A stretch of DNA of 64,000 nt from an uncultured Eubacteriales bacterium (GCA_900546915.1 UREY01000006.1:40864-104863), one strand, 5' to 3'; counted from the stretch's first letter, positions 44,031 to 53,239 are shown. Notes: generated by a model from the letters alone, not told the origin. Numbers and translations are program-made.

Positions 44031-44493
44031 GCAAAGGGCGGAATTGCGCGCCCAAGCCAACGGCCTGGACACCACGCTGATGGTGGGCAAGGGCGGTGTG
44101 ACGGATTCGGTTGTGTTGGAGGCCGTGACCCAGCTGGATGCCAGAGAACTGGTGAAGGGCCGGGTTCTGGAGGCCGCCTTGATGAGTGCCCGGGAGGCGC
44201 TGGACGCCCTGTGCGCGGCCACCGGCGCGGACGGGGTGTGTACGGTGGGCTCGAAGTTTGTGTTGTACCGGGAATCGGAAAAGGTCAAGCGGGCCCGCAA
44301 CCAGGTGGGACGGGCCAAGCTGTCTCCGGTCTCGGTTGCCAAGTCCAATCCGGTGCGCAAGGGCGCACAGGCCCGCCGCAAGGCGGCCCGGGCGGAACGG
44401 GAGCGGCGCAACGCCTATTTCCGTCAGACGGCCATTGACCGGGCCATTGAGCGGGAGAAGGAAAAGGCCGCCCGGCGGGAAGCGAAAGACTAG
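44017..44493 (+). CDS. yhbY: YhbY-type CRS1/CRM-domain RNA-binding protein with basic tail
   Basis: 158 residues from ATG 44017 (AAGGAGG upstream), inside the end of rdgB. Residues 1-97 are the CRM domain (LTSKQRAELRAQANGL, VGKGGVTDSV), which associates with pre-50S ribosomal particles. Usual YhbY proteins stop near 97 residues; this one has a ~60-residue Lys/Arg-rich extension (ARRKAARAERERRNAYF...), likely extra rRNA contact. Its place before nadD is usual in Firmicutes. Confidence 0.92.
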   Translation: MLTSKQRAELRAQANGLDTTLMVGKGGVTDSVVLEAVTQLDARELVKGRVLEAALMSAREALDALCAATGADGVCTVGSKFVLYRESEKVKRARNQVGRAKLSPVSVAKSNPVRKGAQARRKAARAERERRNAYFRQTAIDRAIEREKEKAARREAKD

Positions 44494-44520
44494 ACAAATT
44501 AGGAAGCATGAGGTGAAGCC

Positions 44521-45714
44521 ATGGGTAGGATTGGGATTTATGGCGGGACCTTTAACCCGCCCCATCGAGGACATATACAGGCGGCACGGCAGGCGGTGGA
44601 GCTGTTGCATCTGGACAGGCTTCTGTTTGTTCCCGATGGCTGCCCGCCGCACAAAACCATGCCGGAGGGAAGCCCCCCGGCCTGGGAACGCCTGGATTTG
44701 GTGCGTCTGGCGGCGCAGTCCGTACCAAAGGCGGAGGTTTCCGACCTGGAGCTCCGCCGGGATGGAAAAAGCTATACGGCCGATACGCTGGAGCTGCTGC
44801 ATCAGAGCTACCCCCATGACCAGCTGTTTCTCCTCATGGGGACCGACATGCTTCTGACCTTTCCACAGTGGAACAAGCCGGAGAAAATTTGCCGTTTTGC
44901 CACTCTGGCGGTGATGCTGCGGGACCGGGAGGAGCCGCAGCTCCAGGAGCGGCTTCAAGCGCAGGCCCAGGTGATCCGGAAGAAGCTGAACGGCAAGGTG
45001 AAGTTCCTGAAAAACGAGATGCTGCCCATGACCTCTACGGATGTGCGCCGGATGCTTACGTTTCAGGCGGTGGGGGACATGCTGCCGCCGGAGGTGCTGG
45101 AGCGGATCCGGGCCTGCGGCTATTACAAGGTGAGCCGGGATTTGCGGCGCCTGCCCATGGAGCAGCTGGAGGCCGAAGTAATTTGCCTGCTGGACCCCAA
45201 ACGAGTGCCCCATGTGCTGGGCTGCCGGGATACGGCTGCCCGTTTGGCCCGGAAATACGGTGCGGACGAGACCGACGCGGCCCGGGCCGGGCTCCTGCAC
45301 GATGTGACCAAGGCCCTGCGGCCGGAGCTGCAGCTTCAGCTGTGCCGGGAATACGGCGTTGGGTTGGACGCGTTCAGCCGGGATAATCCGAAGACGCTCC
45401 ACGCTGCCACCGGCGCGCAGGTGGCCCAAAGAGTGTTTGGCGAAAACGAAGCGGTGTGCCGGGCCATCGAGAGCCATACCACAGGCAGAGCGCACATGAA
45501 TACGTTACAGAAAATTATTTACATTGCCGATTATATGGAACCCAATCGGGACTTCCCCGGGGTGGAGCAGCTCCGGAAAGCGGTCGAGGGGGATCTGGAC
45601 CGGGCGGTTCTTCTGGGCCTGGAGATGACGGTGGATACGCTCCGCAGCCAGGGCAGGCGGGTGGCGCAAAATTCGCTGGACGCCATTTCCTGGCTCCAAA
45701 CTGCAGGCGCATGA
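44521..45714 (+). CDS. nadD: NadD-YqeK fusion: nicotinate-nucleotide adenylyltransferase plus HD phosphohydrolase
   Basis: 397 residues, GAGGTG upstream of ATG. Residues 1-~205: NadD, with GIYGGTFNPPHRGHI nucleotide-binding motif, GTDMLLTFPQW and SSTD-like STDVR; it makes deamido-NAD. Residues ~215-397: YqeK-type HD domain with LLHDVTKAL and ADYMEPNRDFPGVEQLR; YqeK enzymes cleave Ap4A symmetrically. In many Firmicutes nadD and yqeK are adjacent separate genes; here they are one polypeptide with no stop or frame change between. Confidence 0.95.
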   Translation: MGRIGIYGGTFNPPHRGHIQAARQAVELLHLDRLLFVPDGCPPHKTMPEGSPPAWERLDLVRLAAQSVPKAEVSDLELRRDGKSYTADTLELLHQSYPHDQLFLLMGTDMLLTFPQWNKPEKICRFATLAVMLRDREEPQLQERLQAQAQVIRKKLNGKVKFLKNEMLPMTSTDVRRMLTFQAVGDMLPPEVLERIRACGYYKVSRDLRRLPMEQLEAEVICLLDPKRVPHVLGCRDTAARLARKYGADETDAARAGLLHDVTKALRPELQLQLCREYGVGLDAFSRDNPKTLHAATGAQVAQRVFGENEAVCRAIESHTTGRAHMNTLQKIIYIADYMEPNRDFPGVEQLRKAVEGDLDRAVLLGLEMTVDTLRSQGRRVAQNSLDAISWLQTAGA

Positions 45715-45791
45715 TGCCCGCCTGCGCCTTCGAGGCGGAAGAAACGGAACGGTATGTGAGGCAAATTTGACGGATGAAAAGGAGAAGGTCT

Positions 45792-46160
45792 ATGTTGACA
45801 TCAAAAGAAGTGGCCGCTGCTGCAACCAGAGCGTTGGACAGCAAAAAGGGAGTCGGAATCAAGCTGATCCGGGTGGGAGATGTGACGACCTTGGCGGACT
45901 ATTTCCTGATCTGTACCGGTACCTCCAACACCCATGTCAAAACGCTCTGCGACTACACGGAGGCGGTTTTGCAGGGACTGGGCGAGACCCTGCTGGGCCG
46001 GGAGGGACACCGGGGAAACACCTGGGAGCTTTTGGATTTCGGCTGTGTGGTGATTCACGTGTTTACCAATGAGGCCAGACAGTTTTATGATTTGGAACGT
46101 CTCTGGAGCGATGGGCAGGAGATTTCCCTGGATGAGATTCTCCAGGAAGACGGACAATAG
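45792..46160 (+). CDS. rsfS: Ribosome silencing factor RsfS
   Basis: 122 residues from ATG 45792 (AAAAGGAGAAGG upstream); the ATG at 45774 lacks a ribosome binding site. DUF143 motifs DYFLICTGTSNTHVKTLCD, GNTWELLDFGCVVIHVF and YDLERLW. It binds L14 on the 50S subunit and blocks subunit joining when nutrients are low. Its position after nadD/yqeK and before leuS is standard. Confidence 0.96.
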   Translation: MLTSKEVAAAATRALDSKKGVGIKLIRVGDVTTLADYFLICTGTSNTHVKTLCDYTEAVLQGLGETLLGREGHRGNTWELLDFGCVVIHVFTNEARQFYDLERLWSDGQEISLDEILQEDGQ

Positions 46161-46175
46161 GAGGAAGGTGCGCAC

Positions 46176-48590
46176 ATGACATATGATTTTAAAGCCATCG
46201 AACCGAAGTGGCAAAAGATCTGGGAGGAAAAAAACCTGTATGCTGCGGAAAACGGCGGCGAGAAGGAGAAATTTTACGCCCTGTTTGAGTTTCCCTATCC
46301 CTCCGGCGCCGGACTGCACGTCGGACATTGCCGTCCCTATACTGCCATGGATGTCATTGCCCGCAAGAAGCGGATGGAGGGCAAGAATGTGCTGTTTCCC
46401 ATCGGCTACGACGCCTTCGGCCTGCCCACGGAAAACTATGCCATCCAGCACCATGTGCATCCCCGGGTTGTGACGGAGCAGAACATCGCCACCTTCCGGG
46501 GACAGCTGAAGGCCCTGGGCTATAGCTTTGATTGGGACCGGGAGATCAATACCACGGACCCCGGGTATTTTAAATGGACCCAGTGGATTTTCCTACAGAT
46601 GTTCCGGCACGGACTGGCGTATAAGGCGAAAATGCCGGTAAACTGGTGCACCAGCTGCAAGTGCGTGCTGGCCAATGAGGAAGTGGTGGACGGCGTTTGC
46701 GAACGGTGCGGCGCGCCGGTCATTCGCAAGGAGAAGAGCCAGTGGATGCTGCGAATTACCCGCTATGCCGACCGGCTCATTGACGATCTGGATGAACTGG
46801 ACTACATCGAACGGGTCAAGCTGCAGCAAAAGAACTGGATTGGACGCAGCTACGGAGCGGAGGTCACGTTCCAATCGACCTTTGGTGATGATATTTTGAT
46901 TTATACCACTCGCCCGGATACCTTATTCGGCGCGACTTATCTGGTGCTCTCCCCGGAGCACCCGCTGCTGGAGCAGTGGATGGACCGGATTGAAAACGCC
47001 GATGCGGTGAAGGCCTATCAGGCTGCTGCGGCGGCCAAGTCCGACCTGGAGCGGACGGAGCTGAACAAGGAAAAGACCGGCGTGCGGCTCTGCGGGGTGC
47101 AGGGGGTGAACCCGGTAAACGGCAAGCAGATTCCCATTTTCATCTCCGACTATGTCCTGGCCACCTACGGCACCGGCGCCATTATGGCGGTACCGGCTCA
47201 CGATGACCGGGACTGGGCCTTTGCCAAAGCCTTCGGCTGTGAGATTCTGGAGGTGGTCCAGGGCGGCGATGTGGAGAAGGCGGCCTTTACCAGCAAAGAC
47301 GACACCGGAATCTTGGTGCACTCCGATTTCCTAAACGGTCTGACGGTCAAAGAAGCGATTCCGGCCATGACCAAGTGGCTGGAAGAGCACGGCGTGGGCC
47401 ATGCCAAGGTGAATTTCAAGCTGCGGGACTGGGTGTTTTCCCGTCAGCGGTACTGGGGCGAACCGATTCCCATTGTGCACTGCCCCAAGTGCGGCCCCGT
47501 GCCCCTGCCGGAGGAGGAGCTGCCGCTGCTGTTGCCCGAGGTGGAGAGCTACGAACCCACCGACGACGGGGAGAGCCCCCTGTCCGCCATGACCGACTGG
47601 GTGAATACCACCTGCCCCTGCTGCGGGGGTCCGGCCAAGCGGGAGACCGACACCATGCCCCAGTGGGCCGGCTCTTCCTGGTACTTCCTGCGGTATATGG
47701 ACCCGCACAATGATCAGGCGCTGGCCTCCCGGGAGGCGCTGGATTACTGGGCGCCGGTGGACTGGTACAACGGCGGCATGGAGCACACCACGCTGCATCT
47801 GCTGTACTCCCGCTTCTGGTACAAGTTCCTCTATGACATCGGCGTGGTTCCCACCAAGGAGCCCTACGCCAAGCGCACCAGCCAGGGGATGATCCTGGGA
47901 GAGGGCGGGGTGAAAATGTCCAAGTCTTTGGGCAATGTCATCAACCCCACGGATGTGATCGAGTCTTACGGGGCCGATACCATGCGGACCTACATCATGT
48001 TCATCGGTGACTTCGAGAAGGCGGCTTCCTGGTCCGCCAATGCGGTAAAGGGCTGCAAGCGTTTTCTGGACCGGGTGTGGGCCCTGGGAGAGAGCGTGCA
48101 GGACGATGCCCAAGTGTATTCTCAGGCCAACGCCTCTGCAATGCACAAGACCATCAAAAAGGTGACCTCCGATATCGAAAGTCTGAAGCCCAATACGGCG
48201 ATTGCCGCATTGATGACGCTTTTGAACCGGTTTGGAGATCAGGGCTGCAATCGGGCCGAGCTTCGCACCTTCCTTCAGCTGCTGAGTCCCTTTGCGCCCC
48301 ACATCTGCGACGAGATTTGGCAGAGACACGGCTTTGCCGGTATTTGCTCGGTCTCGGCCTGGCCGGCCTATGAGGAGGCGATGTGCCGGGATGCGGAAAT
48401 CGATATGGCGGTGCAGGTGAACGGCAAGCTCCGGGGAACGATTCATGTGGAGGCGGATTCGCCCGACAGCGTGGTGATTGCCGCCGCGCAAGCCGAGGAG
48501 AAGGTATCCCGGTTCCTGGAAAAGCAGGGGGGCCGGGTGGTCAAAACCATTGTGGTGAAAAACAAACTGGTCAATTTAATTGTCAAGTAA
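46176..48590 (+). CDS. leuS: Leucyl-tRNA synthetase
   Basis: 804 residues, GGAGGAAGG upstream. Class I signatures FPYPSGAGLHVGH (HIGH motif) and KMSKSLGN (KMSKS). The editing domain (~220-420) includes TTRPDTLFGATYLVL and TYGTGAIMAVPAHDDRD with the conserved Asp. The zinc-like cluster CPKCGPVP...CPCCGG is present. Last gene of the smc operon. No T-box leader is seen upstream, so it seems to depend on the operon promoter. Confidence 0.98.
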   Translation: MTYDFKAIEPKWQKIWEEKNLYAAENGGEKEKFYALFEFPYPSGAGLHVGHCRPYTAMDVIARKKRMEGKNVLFPIGYDAFGLPTENYAIQHHVHPRVVTEQNIATFRGQLKALGYSFDWDREINTTDPGYFKWTQWIFLQMFRHGLAYKAKMPVNWCTSCKCVLANEEVVDGVCERCGAPVIRKEKSQWMLRITRYADRLIDDLDELDYIERVKLQQKNWIGRSYGAEVTFQSTFGDDILIYTTRPDTLFGATYLVLSPEHPLLEQWMDRIENADAVKAYQAAAAAKSDLERTELNKEKTGVRLCGVQGVNPVNGKQIPIFISDYVLATYGTGAIMAVPAHDDRDWAFAKAFGCEILEVVQGGDVEKAAFTSKDDTGILVHSDFLNGLTVKEAIPAMTKWLEEHGVGHAKVNFKLRDWVFSRQRYWGEPIPIVHCPKCGPVPLPEEELPLLLPEVESYEPTDDGESPLSAMTDWVNTTCPCCGGPAKRETDTMPQWAGSSWYFLRYMDPHNDQALASREALDYWAPVDWYNGGMEHTTLHLLYSRFWYKFLYDIGVVPTKEPYAKRTSQGMILGEGGVKMSKSLGNVINPTDVIESYGADTMRTYIMFIGDFEKAASWSANAVKGCKRFLDRVWALGESVQDDAQVYSQANASAMHKTIKKVTSDIESLKPNTAIAALMTLLNRFGDQGCNRAELRTFLQLLSPFAPHICDEIWQRHGFAGICSVSAWPAYEEAMCRDAEIDMAVQVNGKLRGTIHVEADSPDSVVIAAAQAEEKVSRFLEKQGGRVVKTIVVKNKLVNLIVK

Positions 48591-48641
48591 AGCGGGCCTT
48601 TTTGCTTTTTCGGAATGTTTCTCCAATTGCGGCGTAGGAAC

Positions 48642-48670
48642 TTGTAATAACCGGCCGGGTATGTTATGAT
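48642..48670 (+). promoter_or_regulatory. Promoter upstream of SLH gene leader
   Basis: TTGTAA, 17-base spacer, TATGAT. It lies only about 25 bases before a strong terminator, so it makes a short leader transcript unless that terminator is read through. Confidence 0.7.
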
Positions 48671-48694
48671 AGGCATGGTTTTCGGAGCCTGAAA

Positions 48695-48723
48695 ACAGGG
48701 GCGAATCACCGCCCCTGTTTTTT
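48695..48723 (+). terminator. Terminator in leader, possible attenuator or leuS operon end
   Basis: 8-bp stem ACAGGGGC / GCCCCTGT with six T. It is preceded by the small hairpin GTTTTC / GAAAAC (48678-48696), which shares bases with it. It may end the leuS operon or attenuate the SLH gene that starts 44 bases later. Confidence 0.85.
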
Positions 48724-48766
48724 CTATCTGGTTCCGGAGCGCCGAATTGTGAAAGGAGACACGCAA

Positions 48767-50269
48767 ATGCTGAAAAAGACGATTTCCGCCATACTGGCTT
48801 TTGCCTTGGTCTTGACCTTGGGCTTTAGCGTGAGGGCTGCCGGTTTGGAAGGAGAGCAAAACGAAATCACCCGGGTTCTGTCGGCCCAGGACACCGTTCT
48901 GCCGGAGAACGCCCTGCAGGCCGTGGGCCGGACTGAGCTGCAGTCCCGGGATACGGAAAACTACATACTTCCGTATTATTGGACTTATGGGCAGTCTGTG
49001 GTAGTCGGTGAGACCATGACGCTGCATACCATGGTCGACGACGTGGGCCTCACAGGCGGCTACCAGTTGATTGCTGTGTTTGAGGGAACGTACGATGCCA
49101 TCGGGGAAGGCGACAAGCCGGTGAGCAGCGGCGTCTTTCCCTGTAAGGGCACATCCGCCGGGGTGAATTTTGAATGGAAGACAACCAACTTGACGCCCGG
49201 CGATTACACCGTGGTGTTCTTCCTGCAGGATCAAAATGAAGAGCTGGTATTCGGGACATATGCCGACCTCTATCTCAGCGACCGGGAGATTCCTCTGGAG
49301 GGAATCGACCTGTACGTCTATGAGGTGGACGGCAATCCGGATAAAATTGCCATGGGAACCGGCGCCCGGTTCTCCGTCGGGGTGCAGTACCGGCCCTATC
49401 ACACCACGGTGGACCGGTCGGTGACCTTGACCAGCGAGAACAACAGCTTTGTGAGCGACTTTTACGGGGGCTTCACACCGGGCACCTGGGGCGTTCAGGC
49501 GCCCGGCGCCAATGCCGACACGGTGTTGACGGCCGCGTGCGCAGGCTATACCGACCGGGTCACGGTGTATGTCCGCGATTTTGAAAACAGCGTGATCCCT
49601 GTGACCGAGCATAAGCTGGACCCCGACCGGATCGTGCTGAAGCAGGCGCCCACGGCCACGAAGGACGGAACCGGCGTCGGCAATTGCCTGTATTGCGGGC
49701 GAGAGGTGGAGGTGGCGGTTCCCCGGATCTTTACCGACACCAGAAGCGACGCGTTTTACTCCGACGCCGTAGATTACTGCTATGCCAATGGGATCATTCA
49801 GGGAGTCTCTGAGAACCGTTTCGCTCCCAATCAGAGCCTGACCCGGGGCATGCTGATTACCATGCTGTACCGGTATGCGGGCTCTCCGGAGGTCAGCGGC
49901 CGGCCTCCGTTTACCGATGTCAAGGAAGGCCGGTATTTCTATGAGGCCATTGTTTGGGCCGACCAGAATCAGCTGGTCACCGGCTTCCCGGACGGGACCT
50001 GCAGGCCCGACGCCGCCGTTACCCGGGAGCAGATGGTGACCGTCCTGTTCCGCTATGTGCAGTATTTGGATCAGGACAATGGCCTCCGGGCCGATCTGTC
50101 GGCATTTTCCGATGTGGGGCATGTGAACAATTATGCCGTAGAGCCCATGCAGTGGGCAGTGGCCAACGGCGTGATTCAGGGCGTGACCGATACAAAGATT
50201 TCTCCCAGAGGCACGGCCACACGGGCGCAGACCGCAGCGGTGCTGTACCGTACCCTGCTGAGCCTATAA
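48767..50269 (+). CDS. Secreted SLH-domain protein
   Basis: 500 residues from ATG 48767 (AAAGGAG upstream). Signal peptide 1-25 (LKKTISAILAFALVLTLGFS). Residues ~30-300 are beta-rich with no recognised domain (YYWTYGQSVVVGETMTLHTM). One degenerate CxxC repeat (NCLYCGREVEV) precedes three SLH domains ~318-500 (FTDTRSDAFYSDAVDYCYAN, LTRGMLITMLYRYAG). It should be wall-bound. It is not near the riboswitches and no substrate is suggested. Confidence 0.88.
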   Translation: MLKKTISAILAFALVLTLGFSVRAAGLEGEQNEITRVLSAQDTVLPENALQAVGRTELQSRDTENYILPYYWTYGQSVVVGETMTLHTMVDDVGLTGGYQLIAVFEGTYDAIGEGDKPVSSGVFPCKGTSAGVNFEWKTTNLTPGDYTVVFFLQDQNEELVFGTYADLYLSDREIPLEGIDLYVYEVDGNPDKIAMGTGARFSVGVQYRPYHTTVDRSVTLTSENNSFVSDFYGGFTPGTWGVQAPGANADTVLTAACAGYTDRVTVYVRDFENSVIPVTEHKLDPDRIVLKQAPTATKDGTGVGNCLYCGREVEVAVPRIFTDTRSDAFYSDAVDYCYANGIIQGVSENRFAPNQSLTRGMLITMLYRYAGSPEVSGRPPFTDVKEGRYFYEAIVWADQNQLVTGFPDGTCRPDAAVTREQMVTVLFRYVQYLDQDNGLRADLSAFSDVGHVNNYAVEPMQWAVANGVIQGVTDTKISPRGTATRAQTAAVLYRTLLSL

Positions 50270-50311
50270 AGCTTGGACCCGTTGACGATTCGCAAAATCT
50301 GTAAATTTTAC

Positions 50312-50340
50312 TTGACAATTTGTGAAATTTCGCTTATAAT
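50312..50340 (+). promoter_or_regulatory. rpsU promoter
   Basis: Perfect TTGACA, 17-base spacer, TATAAT. Confidence 0.93.
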
Positions 50341-50410
50341 CTTGTAAGCCATGTAAGTGGCCCTGAAAGCATCCTGGATGAAGCCGGATGTGTTGGAGGG
50401 AGGGAAATCA

Positions 50411-50593
50411 ATGTCTGAAATTCGCGTAAAAGAGAACGAATCTCTGGAGAGTGCTCTGAGAAGATTTAAGCGGAGCTGCGCCAAGGAAGGCGTGATCGCT
50501 GAAGTCAAAAAGAGAGAGCATTACGTGAGTCCCAGCCTGAAGCGGAAGCAGAAGTCTGAGGCCGCCCGGAAGAACAAGAGAAAGTTCTATTGA
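50411..50593 (+). CDS. rpsU: 30S ribosomal protein S21
   Basis: 60 residues from ATG 50411 (GGAGGGAGGG upstream). Typical S21: [20 protein letters not shown] at the start and a very basic C-terminus ([16 protein letters not shown]). Single-gene transcript with its own consensus promoter and terminator. Confidence 0.97.
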   Translation: MSEIRVKENESLESALRRFKRSCAKEGVIAEVKKREHYVSPSLKRKQKSEAARKNKRKFY

Positions 50594-50616
50594 TCCCTCC
50601 GTTGCTGGCAAAGTCC

Positions 50617-50647
50617 GAGCCCCCTACCTTTGGTAGGGGGCTCTTCG
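50617..50647 (+). terminator. rpsU terminator
   Basis: 12-bp stem GAGCCCCCTACC / GGTAGGGGGCTC with a TTT loop, then CTTCGTT. A degenerate look-alike at 50822-50848 uses G-T pairs. Confidence 0.8.
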
Positions 50648-50658
50648 TTACGGGAACC

Positions 50659-50690
50659 GCCCGGCGGAGCCTCGCGCCCTCAGGCGCGAA
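50659..50690 (+). repeat. Dispersed intergenic repeat, copy 2
   Basis: 30 of 32 bases match the minus strand of 14901-14932. It lies in the 235-bp gap between rpsU and the next gene, in which I see no other gene. Confidence 0.75.
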
Positions 50691-50828
50691 AGGAAGTCCG
50701 GCGATGCGCCCGGCGGCATGTGCGTGGAGGAACACACCGCCCAGGCTGTCCCTGTGAATTTGGCGCGCAACAGCCTGCGATTTCGTTGCCGGGAAGTCCT
50801 GCAGGGTTTTCGACAGCCTCCGAGCCTT

Positions 50829-51581
50829 CTACTGTTGGTAGGGGGCTCGTTTCCATGCCGGGATTTGCCGCCAAATGCCCACGGCCCGTGTGACGCCGAG
50901 ACTCTCACAGGTGTCCAATTTTTCCAAAAGGGTTTCTTCCGTGTCGTACAGGGAGAGCTGAATTCCGGAGTCGACGGGCTTGCTGAAATAGCGGCAGTGG
51001 AGCGGACCGCTTGAAAAGGTGGGAAACGCCGCGCCTTCGGCCTCCAGGGCCTCTGCCTGCTCCGGTATCACAGAGGCGGGAGCGTCGCTCAGGTAAATCC
51101 GGCAGCCGGCGGGTACGGCCTCCAACCAGATTTCGCGGCCCCGATACGGCTCCAGAACGGTCTGAGGCGGACAGTGGCAGGGGAGCGGGGGGAGAAACAC
51201 GGCGGCCTCCGTCTGGTCGAGGTAGGCAGGCGGCATGCCGATGGAGCATCCGGCCTCCCGGCAGCACTGGGCCAAGTAGCCGGCCAGACGCCGGGTTTCC
51301 TCGGTGGGCGGCCGTTCCAGGTCCAAAAGCAGACCGGCGGCTCCGGTGCGCAGCAGCGTATCGACGGCCTCCTGGCATACGGCTTCCAGGCTGTGCCCGC
51401 TGCTCCAGGGAATCTGATCGTCCAGGAGAATCAGACTGCCCGGCGGCAGCGTGTGGGGACGGTTGCTGAGGCCGGGACCCGACATGGAAAAGTGCATCGC
51501 CATCCAGGCGACCCGAGGCGGAAGGGAAGACGCCACGGAAAAATCTCCCGCGGTCATGGCGAGATATCGTGGAACAGACAA
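50829..51581 (-). CDS. Hypothetical protein, possible TIM-barrel-like
   Basis: 250 residues from TTG 51581, chosen because GGAGG lies nine bases upstream; ATG 51548 is an in-frame alternative. No signal peptide. The strand-helix rhythm with GAAGLLLDLERPPTEETRRL and GREIWLEAVPAGCRIYLSD suggests an alpha/beta barrel such as those of glycosidase-like proteins, but no catalytic signature is recognised. It is divergent from yqeG and shares a ~70-base promoter region with it. Its 3' end overlaps the degenerate hairpin at 50822-50848. Confidence 0.7.
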   Translation of the reverse strand: MSVPRYLAMTAGDFSVASSLPPRVAWMAMHFSMSGPGLSNRPHTLPPGSLILLDDQIPWSSGHSLEAVCQEAVDTLLRTGAAGLLLDLERPPTEETRRLAGYLAQCCREAGCSIGMPPAYLDQTEAAVFLPPLPCHCPPQTVLEPYRGREIWLEAVPAGCRIYLSDAPASVIPEQAEALEAEGAAFPTFSSGPLHCRYFSKPVDSGIQLSLYDTEETLLEKLDTCESLGVTRAVGIWRQIPAWKRAPYQQ

Positions 51582-51610
51582 TGGACAACGCCTCCTGGCT
51601 GTGATATAAT
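51582..51610 (+). promoter_or_regulatory. yqeG promoter
   Basis: TGGACA, 17-base spacer, TATAAT. It overlaps the start region of the divergent hypothetical gene. Confidence 0.75.
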
Positions 51611-51653
51611 ATTGGTAAATCATGCTGATACTTATGTGCGTGCGAGGTTCTCT

Positions 51654-52157
51654 ATGCGTATTTCTCTGCTGCCCAAGGCGATTTTTCCGGCTCTGACGGA
51701 GATCTCTCCCGATTATCTGCGCGGGAAGGGGATTCGCCTTCTGATGTTGGATTTTGATAATACCATCGTCCCATACACCACAGACGTCCCCACGCCGGAG
51801 ATGGAACGCTGGCTGCGGGATTTGAACCGATCGGATATCCAGGTTTGCGTGGTATCCAACAGCAAAAAGCGGCGTGTGATGGATTTTTGCGAGAAATACG
51901 ACCTGCGTTGCGTGACCCATGCCCGCAAGCCCTTCTCCTGTGGAATCCGGCGCTGCCTGTCCCAATCTGCCGTTGCCCCGTCTCAGTGTGCTTTGGTCGG
52001 CGACCAGATTTACACCGACGTTCTGGGTGCGAATTGCGCGGGCGTATACGCCATTTTGATTCCTGCAATCCACAACCATACCGTATGGCTGCGCCTGCGC
52101 CATGTGCTGGAGCTGCCTGTAATATTTTTTGCAAAAGGAAGGAACGTGCAACGATGA
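51654..52157 (+). CDS. yqeG: YqeG-family HAD phosphatase
   Basis: 167 residues from ATG 51654 (GAGGT upstream). HAD IIIA-type motifs: MLDFDNTIVPY (nucleophile Asp), VVSNSKKRRV and ALVGDQIYTDVLGAN. YqeG is broadly conserved in Firmicutes, with phosphatidylglycerophosphate-phosphatase-like relatives. Its stop overlaps the start of the M24 peptidase gene (ATGA). Confidence 0.95.
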   Translation: MRISLLPKAIFPALTEISPDYLRGKGIRLLMLDFDNTIVPYTTDVPTPEMERWLRDLNRSDIQVCVVSNSKKRRVMDFCEKYDLRCVTHARKPFSCGIRRCLSQSAVAPSQCALVGDQIYTDVLGANCAGVYAILIPAIHNHTVWLRLRHVLELPVIFFAKGRNVQR

Positions 52158-53233
52158 ACAATTTGGATAAGTACAAATCTCTTTTGGGCGATGCCGTGGA
52201 CGGCCTGCTCCTCACCAGCCGGTACAGCCGCCATTATGCGGCGGAGTTCGACATCGCCGAGGGCGTGGCTCTGGTCTCCCGGAAGGGCTGCCGGTACTTT
52301 ACAGACAGCCGCTACATTGAGTCCGCAGAGCGCGATTTGCGGGGCTTCGAGGTCTTGCCCGTGGACCGGGAGCACAGCTACGCCGCCCGCATCAACGAGG
52401 CGTGCGAGGCCTTTGGCGTCCGGACCCTGGGATTTGAGGAAGGCTATCTGACTGTGGCGGAGTTCCAGGATTATAAAGCGAAGCTGACGGCGGAGCTGAA
52501 GCCCTGCCAGGCGGCCATCCATGGATTCCGGGCCCAAAAAGAACCCTGGGAGTTGCGCCTGATGGAGCAGGCCCAGGAGATCACGGACAAGGCCTTCTCC
52601 GAGATCCTGACCCGGATTCGTGTGGGGATGACGGAAAAGGAGCTCTGTGCGGAGCTGATTTACTGCCTGTACAAAAACGGCGCCGACGGGTTGTCCTTTG
52701 ACCCGATTGTGGTGTCCGGCCCCAATACCAGTATGCCCCACGGCGTACCCGGCGACCGGGCGCTGCAGGAAGGCGACTTCATCACTATGGATTTCGGCGT
52801 GCTGTATCAGGGCTATTGCTCGGATATGACCCGGACCGTGGCGCTGGGCTATGTGACCGAGGAGATGGAGCGGGTTTATCAAACGGTCCTGGCCGCCCAG
52901 AAGGCGGGCATTGCCGCCTCCAAGGCCGGCGTGCCCGGCAGCGAGGTGGACGGCGCCGCCAGAAAGGTGATTGCGGACGCCGGGTACGGGGCCTATTTCG
53001 GCCACGGCTACGGCCACAGCCTGGGCCTGGAGATTCACGAGGCCCCCAACTGCAACCCGTCCGGCACGGAGCCCATGCCGGTGGGCGCGGTATGCTCTGC
53101 CGAGCCGGGCATTTACCTTCCCGGTCGGTTCGGTGTCCGGATTGAGGATGTGGTGGTTTTCCAAGAGGGAACCTGCCGGATTCTGACCCGCAGTCCCAAG
53201 AATTTAATCATAATTTCCGGGAAAAATGCATAA
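52154..53233 (+). CDS. M24 aminopeptidase (Xaa-Pro peptidase family)
   Basis: 359 residues from ATG 52154, with AAAGGAAGG upstream. N-terminal creatinase-like domain 1-~125, then the pita-bread catalytic domain with the five metal ligands visible: DFGVLYQGYCSDMTRT (two Asp), GHGYGHSLGLEIHE (His), SAEPGIYLPG (Glu) and VRIEDVVVF (Glu). It removes N-terminal residues before proline. The pairing upstream of efp is common in Firmicutes. Confidence 0.96.
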   Translation: MNNLDKYKSLLGDAVDGLLLTSRYSRHYAAEFDIAEGVALVSRKGCRYFTDSRYIESAERDLRGFEVLPVDREHSYAARINEACEAFGVRTLGFEEGYLTVAEFQDYKAKLTAELKPCQAAIHGFRAQKEPWELRLMEQAQEITDKAFSEILTRIRVGMTEKELCAELIYCLYKNGADGLSFDPIVVSGPNTSMPHGVPGDRALQEGDFITMDFGVLYQGYCSDMTRTVALGYVTEEMERVYQTVLAAQKAGIAASKAGVPGSEVDGAARKVIADAGYGAYFGHGYGHSLGLEIHEAPNCNPSGTEPMPVGAVCSAEPGIYLPGRFGVRIEDVVVFQEGTCRILTRSPKNLIIISGKNA

Positions 53234-53239
53234 AAAGTC

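Noticed and set aside
46150..46176. T-box leader for leuS
   Set aside because: Only 15 bases separate rsfS and leuS; no T-box sequence or terminator there.
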